From contig NZ_ML636798.1 in the NCBI RefSeq assembly GCF_006476065.1, positions 1,562,207 through 1,626,206 on the forward strand: a DNA stretch of 64,000 nt, in the 5' to 3' direction. The notes beneath the pieces are model-generated. The model saw nothing but the letters and a program-made list of their open reading frames with translations, searched no databases and was not told the DNA's origin. This stretch comes from Cognatiluteimonas lumbrici (GTDB taxonomy: Bacteria > Pseudomonadota > Gammaproteobacteria > Xanthomonadales > Xanthomonadaceae). Shown here one piece after another: positions 1-8,127 of the stretch (positions within the stretch are counted from its first letter, which is position 1; each line of letters begins with the position of its first letter). The position numbers and the translations under genes were made by a program.

Positions 1-1069
1 CGCCCACCTGGCCATGGCCTGGCCGTGGATGCAGCGCGGCGACCATGCCCGCGCGCTGGCGCTGGTGCAGCGCGCGCGCACCGAGTTCGCGACGCTGGGC
101 GACGAGACCAACGACGACATGGTGTTCCTGCGCCTCGGCCAGGCCTACGCCGGGCTCGGCAACCACAAGCAGGCGATGGTCTATTACGCGCTGTCGGCCG
201 AGGCGCTGGAGCGCAGCAACAACCGGCGCTACCTCGCGCTGCTGTACCGGGCGCGCGCGCGCAGCGAACGCGCGCTCGGCCAGGACGACGCGGCCTTCGC
301 CGACCTCGAGCGCTACATCGACCTGCACGACGCGATCACCGGCGCCGAGCGCGGGCAACAGGCGCAACTGCTGCGCTCGCAGTTCGACGTCGACCGCCAG
401 CAGATGGAGAACATCCGCCTGGCCAGCGAGCAGGCGCTGCGCGAGCGCCAGCTTCAGGCCCTGCTGCAGGCGCGCCGCTGGCAATGGGTGGCGATGGCGC
501 TGGCCGGGGTCCTGCTGCTGCTGCTCGGCGCGCTGGTGGTGCGCCAGCTCGCGCGCATGAAGCGCTTGCACGAGATCGCCACCACCGATCCGCTCACCGG
601 CGTGGACAACCGCCGCAGCATCGAGCAGCGCGCCACCGCCGCGGTCGCCGGGGCACACGAGGCGGGCGCGCCGCTGACCGCGCTGGTGCTCGACGTGGAC
701 CACTTCAAGTCGGTCAACGACGGCCACGGCCACCTGATCGGCGACAAGGTGCTGGAGCGCATCGCCGCGACCTTCCGCCGCGACCTGCGCCACTTCGACC
801 TGCTCGGTCGCACCGGCGGCGAGGAGTTCCTGGTGCTGCTGCCGGACACCGGGCTGGCCCAGGCCGGGGTCATCGCCGAACGGCTGCGCGCGGCGATCGA
901 GGCGATGGACTGCGGCGACCTCGCCGAGGGCCTCGCGTGCACGGTGAGCATCGGCATGGCCGGCCTGCGCCGCGGCGAAAGCCTGCAGGAACTGGTGCAG
1001 CGCGCGGACGCGGCGCTCTACCGCGCCAAGGACAACGGGCGCAACCGGATCGAGGTGGACGGCACCTGA
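1..1069 (+). CDS. Membrane diguanylate cyclase with TPR-like N-terminal region (5' end cut off)
   Basis: The reading frame is open from base 2, so the gene begins upstream of the window and only its C-terminal part is visible. Counting from the first visible Met (base 14), residues 1-110 are helical and TPR-like, about 110-155 look like a coiled coil, 157-180 form one membrane helix, and 185-351 are a GGDEF domain. The active-site loop is GGEEF (268-272). The inhibitory I-site RxxD (RHFD, 259-262) sits exactly five residues before it, so it should make c-di-GMP from two GTP and be product-inhibited. The TPR region before the membrane helix is probably periplasmic and sensory (inference). It converges with the P-II gene, whose stop lies about 10 bases away. 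Confidence 0.9.
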   Translation, partial: AHLAMAWPWMQRGDHARALALVQRARTEFATLGDETNDDMVFLRLGQAYAGLGNHKQAMVYYALSAEALERSNNRRYLALLYRARARSERALGQDDAAFADLERYIDLHDAITGAERGQQAQLLRSQFDVDRQQMENIRLASEQALRERQLQALLQARRWQWVAMALAGVLLLLLGALVVRQLARMKRLHEIATTDPLTGVDNRRSIEQRATAAVAGAHEAGAPLTALVLDVDHFKSVNDGHGHLIGDKVLERIAATFRRDLRHFDLLGRTGGEEFLVLLPDTGLAQAGVIAERLRAAIEAMDCGDLAEGLACTVSIGMAGLRRGESLQELVQRADAALYRAKDNGRNRIEVDGT

Positions 1070-1078
1070 GCGGGCGCG

Positions 1079-1417
1079 TCAGAGCGCGTCGGCGTCGAGC
1101 TCGCCGGTGCGGATGCGCACGACCTTGTCCAGGTCCCAGACGAAGATCTTGCCGTCGCCGATCTTGCCGGTGCCGGCGGCCTGCATGATCGCCTCGACCA
1201 CGGCGTCGGCCTGGTCGTCGGTGACCGCGACCTCGAGCTTGATCTTGGGCAGGAAGTCGACCACGTATTCGGCGCCGCGGTAGAGCTCGGTATGGCCCTT
1301 CTGGCGGCCGAAGCCCTTGACCTCGGTGGCGGTGATGCCGGCCACGCCGACGTCCGACAGCGCCTCGCGCACGTCGTCGAGCTTGAACGGCTTGATGATC
1401 GCCATGACCATCTTCAT
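1079..1417 (-). CDS. P-II family nitrogen regulatory protein (GlnK/GlnB)
   Basis: A 112-residue P-II trimer subunit that signals nitrogen and 2-oxoglutarate status to glutamine synthetase adenylylation, NtrB or the ammonium transporter. The T-loop [16 protein letters not shown] is intact, with Tyr51 as the uridylylation site, and the C-terminal [10 protein letters not shown] and RIRTGE signatures are present. I start at the ATG at 1417 because it has a GGAGG ribosome site just upstream and gives the normal family length; a longer open frame to 1561 has no family similarity. The DDQ.D segment and the C-terminal Ala-Leu look more like GlnK than GlnB, but no amtB is next to it, so the paralog stays open. 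It is divergent from ubiK. ntrBC and glnA lie about 33-41 kb away in this window. Confidence 0.95.
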   Translation of the reverse strand: MKMVMAIIKPFKLDDVREALSDVGVAGITATEVKGFGRQKGHTELYRGAEYVVDFLPKIKLEVAVTDDQADAVVEAIMQAAGTGKIGDGKIFVWDLDKVVRIRTGELDADAL

Positions 1418-1559
1418 CGCGCTGCCTCCGCCGCCGGGTCGATTCCCTTGGGGCGGCCAGCATAACGGATGCGGTATTCTCCGACGCGTCGGCGCCGCGC
1501 GCGCCGATGGCCGCTCCCGAAGCAGGTGCCCACGCTGGTGGCCCGACACGGGAGATCCC

Positions 1560-1877
1560 ATGAACGCGACCCTTCATTACGGCAATCGCCAACCCGACCC
1601 GATGATCGACCTCGGCCAGCTCGACGAACTCGCCCGCCGGCTCAGCAACCTGGTGCCGCCCGCGGTGCGCGAGGGCCGCGAGGAGCTGCAGCAGAACTTC
1701 AAGTCGGTGCTGCAGGCGGGGCTCGGCAAGCTCGACCTGGTCACCCGCGAGGAGTTCGACGTGCAGCGCGCGGTGCTGCTGCGCACGCGCGAGCAGGTCG
1801 AAACCCTGCAGCGCACGGTCTCCGAGCTCGAGGCGCTGCTCTCGGCCGCCTCCGGCGACGACCCCGGCAAGCGCTGA
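1560..1877 (+). CDS. ubiK: Ubiquinone biosynthesis accessory factor UbiK (BMFP/YqiC family)
   Basis: A 105-residue protein of the YqiC/BMFP family. It has an N-terminal helical segment ([14 protein letters not shown], about 21-34) and a long C-terminal coiled coil (about 62-95) used for trimerisation. In known systems UbiK binds UbiJ and helps the Ubi complex act on lipid intermediates in aerobic ubiquinone synthesis. The ATG at 1560 has a GGGAG site about six bases upstream; a later Met (residue 15) would remove the family start. Its expected partner ubiJ is about 12 kb away in this window. comM starts 9 bases downstream, so the two are probably co-transcribed. Confidence 0.88.
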   Translation: MNATLHYGNRQPDPMIDLGQLDELARRLSNLVPPAVREGREELQQNFKSVLQAGLGKLDLVTREEFDVQRAVLLRTREQVETLQRTVSELEALLSAASGDDPGKR

Positions 1878-1886
1878 CTTCCCGCC

Positions 1887-3389
1887 ATGGGACTGGCGAT
1901 CGTGCACAGCCGTGCACGCGCCGGCGTGCACGCACCCGCGGTGCGGGTCGAGGTGCACCTTGCCGGCGGGTTGCCGCGGATGTCCATCGTCGGACTGCCG
2001 CAGGCCGCGGTGCGCGAATCCAGCGAGCGCGTGCGGGCCGCGATCCAGTGCTCGCAGCTCGAGTTCCCGGCGCGGCGCATCACCGTCAACCTGGCCCCGG
2101 CCGACCTGCGCAAGGACGGCGGCCGCTTCGACCTCGCGATCGCGCTCGGCATCCTCGCCGCGAGCGAGCAGCTGCCGGTCGAGGCCCTGCGCGACGTCGA
2201 GTGCCTCGGCGAACTCGCGCTGACCGGCGAGTTGCGCGCGGTGGACGGCGTGCTGCCCGCGGCGCTGGCGGCCAAGCACGCGGGACGCCGCCTGCTGGTG
2301 CCGGAGGCGAACGGCGCGGAGGCCGCGCTGGCGCGCGGCGTCGAGGCGTGCACCGCACGCACGCTGCTGGAGGTGTGCGACGGACTGCAGGGCCGGCGCA
2401 CGTTGCCGCCCGCCGAGGCCGCGCCGTGCACGCCCATGGCCGGCCCCGACCTCGCCGACGTCCGCGGCCAGGCGCGCGCGCGACGCGCGCTCGAGGTCGC
2501 CGCCGCGGGCGCCCACCACCTGCTGTTCGTCGGGCCGCCCGGTTGCGGCAAGACCCTGCTGGCGTCGCGGCTGCCGGGCCTGCTGCCCGAGGCGAGCGAG
2601 GCCGAGGCGCTGGAGACCGCGGCGATCGCGTCGGTCAGCGGGCGCGGCCTCGATCCGGCGCGCTGGCAGCAGCGCCCGTTCCGCAACCCGCACCACACCT
2701 CGAGCGCGGTCGCGCTGGCCGGCGGCGGCAGCGATCCGCGCCCGGGCGAGGTCTCGCTGGCGCACAACGGCGTGCTGTTCCTGGACGAACTCCCCGAGTG
2801 GGGCCGGCACGCGCTGGAGGTGCTGCGCGAGCCGCTGGAGTCGGGCTGCGTCAGCGTGTCGCGCGCCGCACGCCAGAGCGACTACCCGGCGCGCTTCCAG
2901 CTGGTGGCGGCGATGAATCCGTGTCCGTGCGGCTGGGCCGGCGACCGGCACGGACGCTGCCGCTGCAGCCCGGACATGATCGACCGTTACCGCGGGCGCG
3001 TGTCGGGTCCGTTGCTCGACCGCATCGACATCCACGTGGAGGTGGCGCGGCTACCGCCGGCGGCGCTGCGCCCGGACGCGCCGCCCGGGGAGCCGACGGC
3101 CGCGGTGCGCGCCCGCGTCGAGTCGGCGCGGGCGCGCCAGCAGCAACGCGCCGGCAAGCCCAACGCGCGCCTGGACCGGCGCGAAACCGACCTGCACTGC
3201 CGGCTCGCCGGACACGACCAGGCGCTGCTGGAACGCGCGATCGAGCAACTGCAGCTCTCCGCGCGCGCGATGCACCGCATTCTGCGCGTCGCGCGCACCA
3301 TCGCCGACCTCGACGGCAGCGACGCCATCGCCACCGCCCATCTCACCGAGGCGCTCGGTTACCGCGGCGCCGCTGCCTCCGGGACGTAG
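1887..3389 (+). CDS. comM: ComM / YifB family AAA ATPase (Mg-chelatase-like helicase)
   Basis: A 500-residue protein of the YifB/ComM family. The N-terminal Lon-like domain covers about residues 1-165, followed by a Mg-chelatase-type AAA+ domain with Walker A GPPGCGKT (216-223), Walker B LFLDE (Asp300-Glu301) and a Cys-rich insertion CPCGW...CRC typical of this family. The C-terminal helical Mg-chelatase domain is complete. In Vibrio and Haemophilus, ComM is a hexameric helicase that drives branch migration during natural transformation. The role here is inferred from family membership; no other competence gene is in view. The 3' end overlaps the convergent cyclase gene by 31 bases. Confidence 0.95.
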   Translation: MGLAIVHSRARAGVHAPAVRVEVHLAGGLPRMSIVGLPQAAVRESSERVRAAIQCSQLEFPARRITVNLAPADLRKDGGRFDLAIALGILAASEQLPVEALRDVECLGELALTGELRAVDGVLPAALAAKHAGRRLLVPEANGAEAALARGVEACTARTLLEVCDGLQGRRTLPPAEAAPCTPMAGPDLADVRGQARARRALEVAAAGAHHLLFVGPPGCGKTLLASRLPGLLPEASEAEALETAAIASVSGRGLDPARWQQRPFRNPHHTSSAVALAGGGSDPRPGEVSLAHNGVLFLDELPEWGRHALEVLREPLESGCVSVSRAARQSDYPARFQLVAAMNPCPCGWAGDRHGRCRCSPDMIDRYRGRVSGPLLDRIDIHVEVARLPPAALRPDAPPGEPTAAVRARVESARARQQQRAGKPNARLDRRETDLHCRLAGHDQALLERAIEQLQLSARAMHRILRVARTIADLDGSDAIATAHLTEALGYRGAAASGT

Positions 3390-5881
3390 GCCAGGCGCCG
3401 GGCCGCGACCGCGACCGGTGACAACAGGTCGTTGCCCGGGCGCTCGATGTAGGCGCGCCCGCGGTGCGCGGCCAGCCACGCGGCCTGCTCCGCGGCGGCC
3501 TCGGCGTCGCCGGCCGCCGCCAGCGCGCGTTGCAGGGAGAACCGGGTCACCACCATGGCGTCGTCCCCGGCGGCCACCGCACACAAGCGGTCCACGGCGT
3601 CCCGCGGCCGGCCGTCGATGCGCGCCAGTTCGGCCTCGAGCACCGCTTGCAGTTGCACCATCAGGGGGTAGTCCCCGAGCGCATCGAAGCGCTCCGCGCG
3701 CACGATCGCGCGCGCCAGCGGGCCACGCGCGTCGACCAGCGCGGCGAGGTAGCCCAGCGCCTGCACGGCGTTCGACGACGCGGAGGGATAGGCCGCGTCG
3801 AGCCGCGTCGCGTCCTCCTCGACCCGCGCCATCTCGCGCGCGATCCGCGCCGTGGCCTCCGCCCGCGGCAGTTGCCCCGAGGCCACGTCCACGGCCAGCT
3901 GCCGGATGCGCTGCCACGTGCCCGCCACCAGGGGTTCGGCGCTGGTGGCGGCGGCGGTCGCCTCGGCCGCCAGCGCGCGCGCCCGCGCCCAGTCGCCGCG
4001 GTCGATCGCCAGCAGCGCCTGCTGGTCGGGCAGCAGCACCTCGCCGCTGTCCACGCCGGTGGGGACCCGGCTGGCGAGGACCCGCTCCACCCCCTCCCAG
4101 TCGTCCTGCACCGCATAGGCGAAGGCGTGGCTGAAGCCGGCGCCGCGGTAGCCGTGGGTGCGTGCGCGCTCGAACGCCTCGATCGCCTGCTGCGGGTGCT
4201 CCAGGAGCAACAGCGCCATGCCGCGCAGGTAGTCCGCGGCGCCACGGCGCGCCGACTGCGGCACGGCCGCGGCGTCGGCATGGCGCAACGCGGCGCGCGC
4301 GTCGTTGACCGCGAACAGCTCGATCTGGCCAAGCGACAGGTGCGCGGAAAGTTCGTCGGGATAGAGCTCCAGCAACTGCTTCCAGGCCCGGCGAGCGGGT
4401 CCGGGCGGGCCGAGCCGGGCAACGCTGGCGTCCAGCCGCAACCCGTCGCGCAGCGACAGGCGGTTGCGCAGCCCGTCCGCGCGCGCGTAGGCGTCGCGCG
4501 CCGCGGGCAGGTCGCCGAGCTGGTGCACGTAGCTGCCGCCGGCCGCGACCATCGCCAGCGCGAACTGCGGATCGATCGCGATCGCGCGCTCGAACCAGGC
4601 GATGGCGTCGCCCGGCTCGCCGGCATCGGCGTGCTTGCGGCCCAGCGCGTAGGCCTTGAGCGCGTCGAGGCTGGCGGTGGTGGCATCGGGCAGCGATGCG
4701 GTGTTGCGCTCGATGGATTGCATCGCCTCGCCCAGTTCGCTGCGCAGCGCCCTGGCCACCGTGTCCACCGAACCCAGCGCGGAAGCCGCGCCGGTGCCGT
4801 CGGCGAACTCGGCGTGCACCGTGGCCTGGGTGCGCGGGTCCACCACCTCGGCGCTGAAGCGCAGGCGGCCGCCGACCTCGGCCACCGTCGGCAGCACCAC
4901 CGCGCGGGCACCGTCGCGCAACGCGACTTCGGAAGCCAGCATGCGGTCCAGCGGCGCGCCTGGCCGGCGCATCTGCGCCAGCGTCTCGCGCGCCTTGAGG
5001 TCGCTGAGCACATTGACGTGCCGCGACTGCTCCAGGCTGATGCGGAAGGCCTGCTGCAGCGACTCGTCGAGGCGCTCGTCGCCGGTCAGGTTGCGCAGGT
5101 CGGCCACCACCACCCAGTCGCGCTCGGCGAAGGCGATCGCCGGTTGCGGCTGGGCCAGGAACCAGGCGCCGACCGCGAGCCCGGCCAGCAGCAGCAGTTC
5201 GGCGGCCAGCGTGGAGGGGCGCCGCCAGCGCGGCACGTCGCGCCAGGCCTTGCCGCGGTCCTGCCGCGGCGCGCGCAGCGGCGCGATGCCGGGCTCGCCG
5301 ACCTCGAACACTTCCTGCGCCTGCGGTACGCCCTTGAAACGCCAGCGGCCCCAGGACTTCCACACCAGTTGCTCGCCGCGCTCGCCCAGCTCGCGCGCGG
5401 CGCGGTGCGCGAGCGGCTCGGCGGTGGCCGAGAGCAGGATCTGGCCCGGCCGCGCCATGGTCATCAGGCGCCCCGCGGTCGGCTTGGCCAGGCCCTCGAC
5501 CTCCAACGGCTTGGCACCGAAGGTCACCGCGGCATCGCTGTTGCGCCAGGTCAGCACCTCGCCGACGTGCAGGCCGGCGCGCGCCCGGAGTTCCATGCCA
5601 TGGCGCGCGACTCCGTGGCGCGCGCCGATCTCGCGCAAGCCGCGGGTGTAGTCGAGGGCGAAGCCGAGCCCGTCGATGGCGCGCTCGAACAGCAGCAGCA
5701 GGCCGTCGGAGCGGTCGATCAGGCGCCCGCGCCAGTGCTGCTGCAGGCAGAGCACCAGCCGGTCATGGTCGCGGAACAGTTCCGCCGCCGCGGCATCCCC
5801 GAGGCGCTCGACCACCATGGTCGAGTCGCACAGGTCGGTGAGCAGGAGCGTGCGTACCTGCGGCGTCGCATCGGTCGTCAT
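3359..5881 (-). CDS. Class III nucleotidyl cyclase-like protein with membrane helix and TPR region
   Basis: An 840-residue protein. Residues about 8-195 resemble a class III adenylate/guanylate cyclase domain: both metal Asp positions are present (Asp16 in LLLTDLCDST, Asp59 in RSDGLLLLF), as is the transition-state Arg (Arg138 in AGRL). The usual Asn four residues before that Arg is replaced by Pro, within a GLAKPTAGRL segment, so activity needs proof. One membrane helix lies near 226-243. A nucleotide-binding-like middle region follows (DLRNLTGDERLD, about 265) and TPR repeats fill about 395-820. The architecture resembles proteins often labelled peptide-modification-system cyclases in Xanthomonadaceae, but I see no precursor peptide nearby. 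It lies 6 bases after a cNMP-binding diguanylate cyclase gene on the same strand. Confidence 0.85.
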   Translation of the reverse strand: MTTDATPQVRTLLLTDLCDSTMVVERLGDAAAAELFRDHDRLVLCLQQHWRGRLIDRSDGLLLLFERAIDGLGFALDYTRGLREIGARHGVARHGMELRARAGLHVGEVLTWRNSDAAVTFGAKPLEVEGLAKPTAGRLMTMARPGQILLSATAEPLAHRAARELGERGEQLVWKSWGRWRFKGVPQAQEVFEVGEPGIAPLRAPRQDRGKAWRDVPRWRRPSTLAAELLLLAGLAVGAWFLAQPQPAIAFAERDWVVVADLRNLTGDERLDESLQQAFRISLEQSRHVNVLSDLKARETLAQMRRPGAPLDRMLASEVALRDGARAVVLPTVAEVGGRLRFSAEVVDPRTQATVHAEFADGTGAASALGSVDTVARALRSELGEAMQSIERNTASLPDATTASLDALKAYALGRKHADAGEPGDAIAWFERAIAIDPQFALAMVAAGGSYVHQLGDLPAARDAYARADGLRNRLSLRDGLRLDASVARLGPPGPARRAWKQLLELYPDELSAHLSLGQIELFAVNDARAALRHADAAAVPQSARRGAADYLRGMALLLLEHPQQAIEAFERARTHGYRGAGFSHAFAYAVQDDWEGVERVLASRVPTGVDSGEVLLPDQQALLAIDRGDWARARALAAEATAAATSAEPLVAGTWQRIRQLAVDVASGQLPRAEATARIAREMARVEEDATRLDAAYPSASSNAVQALGYLAALVDARGPLARAIVRAERFDALGDYPLMVQLQAVLEAELARIDGRPRDAVDRLCAVAAGDDAMVVTRFSLQRALAAAGDAEAAAEQAAWLAAHRGRAYIERPGNDLLSPVAVAARRLAYVPEAAAPR

Positions 5882-5887
5882 CGCGCG

Positions 5888-6901
5888 TCAGGCCGTCGCC
5901 GCGACCCGGTCCTGCCACTCCACCCGGTTGCCGCCCAGGCGCTTGGCCCGGTACAGGGCGGCATCGGCGCGCGCGTACAGGTCGTCCCAGCCCTGGTCCG
6001 CCTCCACCGGGCTGGCGCCGATGCTCAGCGTGGTCATTTGCGGCTGCTCGGGCTGCAGCGCCTGCAGGGCCTGGGCGGTGTCCACCACGAACTGCGCCAC
6101 GCGCAGGATCGCCTCGCGGTCGGCCGCGCCCACCAGCAGGCAGAACTCGTCGCCCCCGAGGCGGCACGGCAGGTCGCCCGCGCCCGCGGCCGAGCGCAGG
6201 ATGTTGGCGACGCCCTGCAGCACGCGGTCGCCCGCCAGGTGCCCGTGCGCGTCGTTGACGCGCTTGAAGTGGTCGCAGTCCACCAGCAGCAGGCCGTGCC
6301 CGGACAGCGGCGCGCGCCGGCGGCGCTGTTCCAGGTGCAGCTGGAAGCCGCGCCGGTTGGCCAGCCCGGTGAGCTCGTCGGTGCGGGTCAGCGCCTCGCT
6401 GCGGTCGAGGCGGCGGGTGGTGGCGTGCAGCCGGTCCAGCGCGGCCTGCAGCTCGATGTTGCGGTGGCGCATGCGCGCGATCAGGTCACGCTCGTTCAGG
6501 ACCACGCGCGCGATCGCGCGACGCAGGAAGTGGGCCAGCAGGACCGGAGCGCGTTCGGCGATGGCCTCGAAACCGTCCTGGCGCAGCTCGAGCAGCACGG
6601 TGCTGCCGATCGCGATGGCGTCGGCGCTGCGCGCATGGTCGCCGATGAGCAGGCCGAGTTCGCCGAAGAAACCGTGCCGGCCGACGCGCCGGGTCGCCAG
6701 GTCACCGCCGAAGTCGAGCTCGATGCCGCCCTGCACGACCACGTACATGGTCGTGCCCAGGTCGCCGCGCCGGAACAGGGTCTCGCCGGGCCCGAGCAGG
6801 CGCGGTCGCCCGACCTGCTCGAACAGCGCGTACTCCTCCGCCGTGAGCGCGGCAACGGTCGGCGCGACGGTGTCCCGAGTCTCCAAATCCACGACCCCCA
6901 T
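5888..6901 (-). CDS. Cyclic-nucleotide-binding diguanylate cyclase (CNB-GGDEF)
   Basis: A 337-residue cytoplasmic protein with no membrane helix. Residues about 25-145 form a CRP-like cyclic nucleotide-binding fold; its phosphate-binding cassette FGELGLL (79-85) is followed by Arg91, the position that contacts the phosphate in cAMP/cGMP binders. A coiled linker (145-172) leads into a GGDEF domain (173-337) with an intact GGDEF loop (249-253). The I-site position reads GAGD instead of RxxD, so product inhibition is probably absent. It is the upstream gene of a two-gene unit with the nucleotidyl cyclase-like gene. The obvious model is a cyclic mononucleotide made by the neighbour tuning c-di-GMP synthesis here (inference). 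Confidence 0.92.
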   Translation of the reverse strand: MGVVDLETRDTVAPTVAALTAEEYALFEQVGRPRLLGPGETLFRRGDLGTTMYVVVQGGIELDFGGDLATRRVGRHGFFGELGLLIGDHARSADAIAIGSTVLLELRQDGFEAIAERAPVLLAHFLRRAIARVVLNERDLIARMRHRNIELQAALDRLHATTRRLDRSEALTRTDELTGLANRRGFQLHLEQRRRRAPLSGHGLLLVDCDHFKRVNDAHGHLAGDRVLQGVANILRSAAGAGDLPCRLGGDEFCLLVGAADREAILRVAQFVVDTAQALQALQPEQPQMTTLSIGASPVEADQGWDDLYARADAALYRAKRLGGNRVEWQDRVAATA

Positions 6902-6940
6902 GCCGTGCAGAACGGCAGGATAGCAGCGGACCGGCCGCGT

Positions 6941-7594
6941 TCAGGCCCCGGGGGGCGGCTGCGCGACGTCGCGGTTGCGGCCCCGCCAGGGCGCGTACCA
7001 GCGCTGGATGCGGTGGATGTCGGCGGTCATGTCCTCGCCGAGCACGAACAGCGGGCCGATGCCGATCACCTTGCGCGGATAGTCGAAGTACGCGGGCAGC
7101 ACCGGCACGCCGGCGCCTTTTGCGATCTTCCAGAAGCCGGGCTTCCAGCGCTCGACGTGCTTGCGCGTGCCCTCCGGGGCGAGCCCGAACCAGTAGCGGT
7201 CGGCGTTGGCGATCAGCGCCGCGGCCTGCTCGGTGACGCCGGCCGCGGCGTCGCGGTTGACCGCGATGATCCCCAGCCGCCGCATCAGCACGCCCAGCGG
7301 CCACCAGAACAGCTGGTGCTTGCCGAGGATGCGGATGTCGAGGCCGAGCGCCAGCTTCGCGGCCATGCCCCAGATGCCGTCCCAGTTGGAGGAGTGCGGC
7401 GCGCCGATCAGCACCAGCTTCGGCAGGTCGGGGAAGGCGCCTTCCATGCGCCAGCCCCCCAGGCGCAGCACGCTGCGCCCGAGCCAGCGTCCGAAGCGCC
7501 CGCCGCGTACGCGCGGTGCGTTCGGCGGCAGCGGCAGCACGACGTCGCCGACGGCATCCAGGTTGGAATCCGCCAGATTGGAATCCGCGCCCAT
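6941..7594 (-). CDS. Lysophospholipid acyltransferase family protein (PlsC-like fold)
   Basis: A 217-residue protein with the acyltransferase motif HSSNWD (HX4D, about residues 72-77) and the phosphate-binding motif APEGTRK (about 149-155). The next block, KPGFWKIAKGAGVPVLPAYFD, is typical of short PlsC-like proteins found in bacteria. It lacks clear multi-pass membrane segments. The acyl acceptor is unknown; 1-acyl-glycerol-3-phosphate or another lysolipid are the obvious candidates. It lies 21 bases downstream of arfB on the same strand and probably shares its transcript. A second PlsC-like gene sits at 44800-45567. Confidence 0.85.
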   Translation of the reverse strand: MGADSNLADSNLDAVGDVVLPLPPNAPRVRGGRFGRWLGRSVLRLGGWRMEGAFPDLPKLVLIGAPHSSNWDGIWGMAAKLALGLDIRILGKHQLFWWPLGVLMRRLGIIAVNRDAAAGVTEQAAALIANADRYWFGLAPEGTRKHVERWKPGFWKIAKGAGVPVLPAYFDYPRKVIGIGPLFVLGEDMTADIHRIQRWYAPWRGRNRDVAQPPPGA

Positions 7595-7615
7595 GCGTCC
7601 CCCCGATTGGTCCGG

Positions 7616-8032
7616 TCAGTCCCAGTCGCGGCCGGACCGGCCACGCTTGATCGTACCGCGCTCGCGCTTGGCGTCCAGCCGGCGCTGCTTCGCTGCGCGC
7701 GTGGGCCGCGTAGCGATGCGCGGTTTCGGTGCGCGCAGCCCCGACGCGATGAAACGCGCAAGCCGCTCGCGGGCGTCCTCGCGGTTGCGTTCCTGGGTGC
7801 GGAAGCGCTGCGCGGACAGCACCAGCACGCCGTCGGCGGTCACCCGGCGGTCGCGCTTCGCCAGCAGCCGCGCACGCACGGCCTCGGGCAGCGAGGGCGA
7901 GGTGGCGATGTCGAAGCGCAACTCGACCGCGGTCGCGACCTTGTTGACGTTCTGCCCTCCGGGACCGGACGCGCGCACGAAGCGCTCGGCCAGTTCCGCT
8001 TCCGGGATGGCGATGCCGTCGACCTCGAGCAT
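7616..8032 (-). CDS. arfB: Alternative ribosome-rescue factor / peptidyl-tRNA hydrolase ArfB
   Basis: A 138-residue protein with the class I release-factor signature ASGPGGQNVNKVATAVELR near residues 26-44. The GGQ tripeptide hydrolyses peptidyl-tRNA on stalled ribosomes. The C-terminal tail is short and very basic (RPTRAAKQRRLDAKRERG), as expected for ArfB/YaeJ, which pushes this tail into the empty mRNA channel. The stop-codon recognition domains of RF1/RF2 are absent, which separates it from true release factors. Its ATG at 8032 is 95 bases from the divergent M16 peptidase gene. The acyltransferase gene follows 21 bases later. Confidence 0.95.
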   Translation of the reverse strand: MLEVDGIAIPEAELAERFVRASGPGGQNVNKVATAVELRFDIATSPSLPEAVRARLLAKRDRRVTADGVLVLSAQRFRTQERNREDARERLARFIASGLRAPKPRIATRPTRAAKQRRLDAKRERGTIKRGRSGRDWD

Positions 8033-8127
8033 GCGGGGATTGTAGTGACTGCGGGTAGCGGCCGGGTCGCGGATGCCGGCGAGTGTTTCAATAACGCGTT
8101 CCGTTCCGTGTCACGGGGAAGACATCC

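Noticed and set aside
3359-5881. A ribosomally made peptide system around the cyclase-like gene.
   Set aside because: The architecture resembles proteins given that label, but I find no short precursor gene, transporter or modification enzyme next to it.
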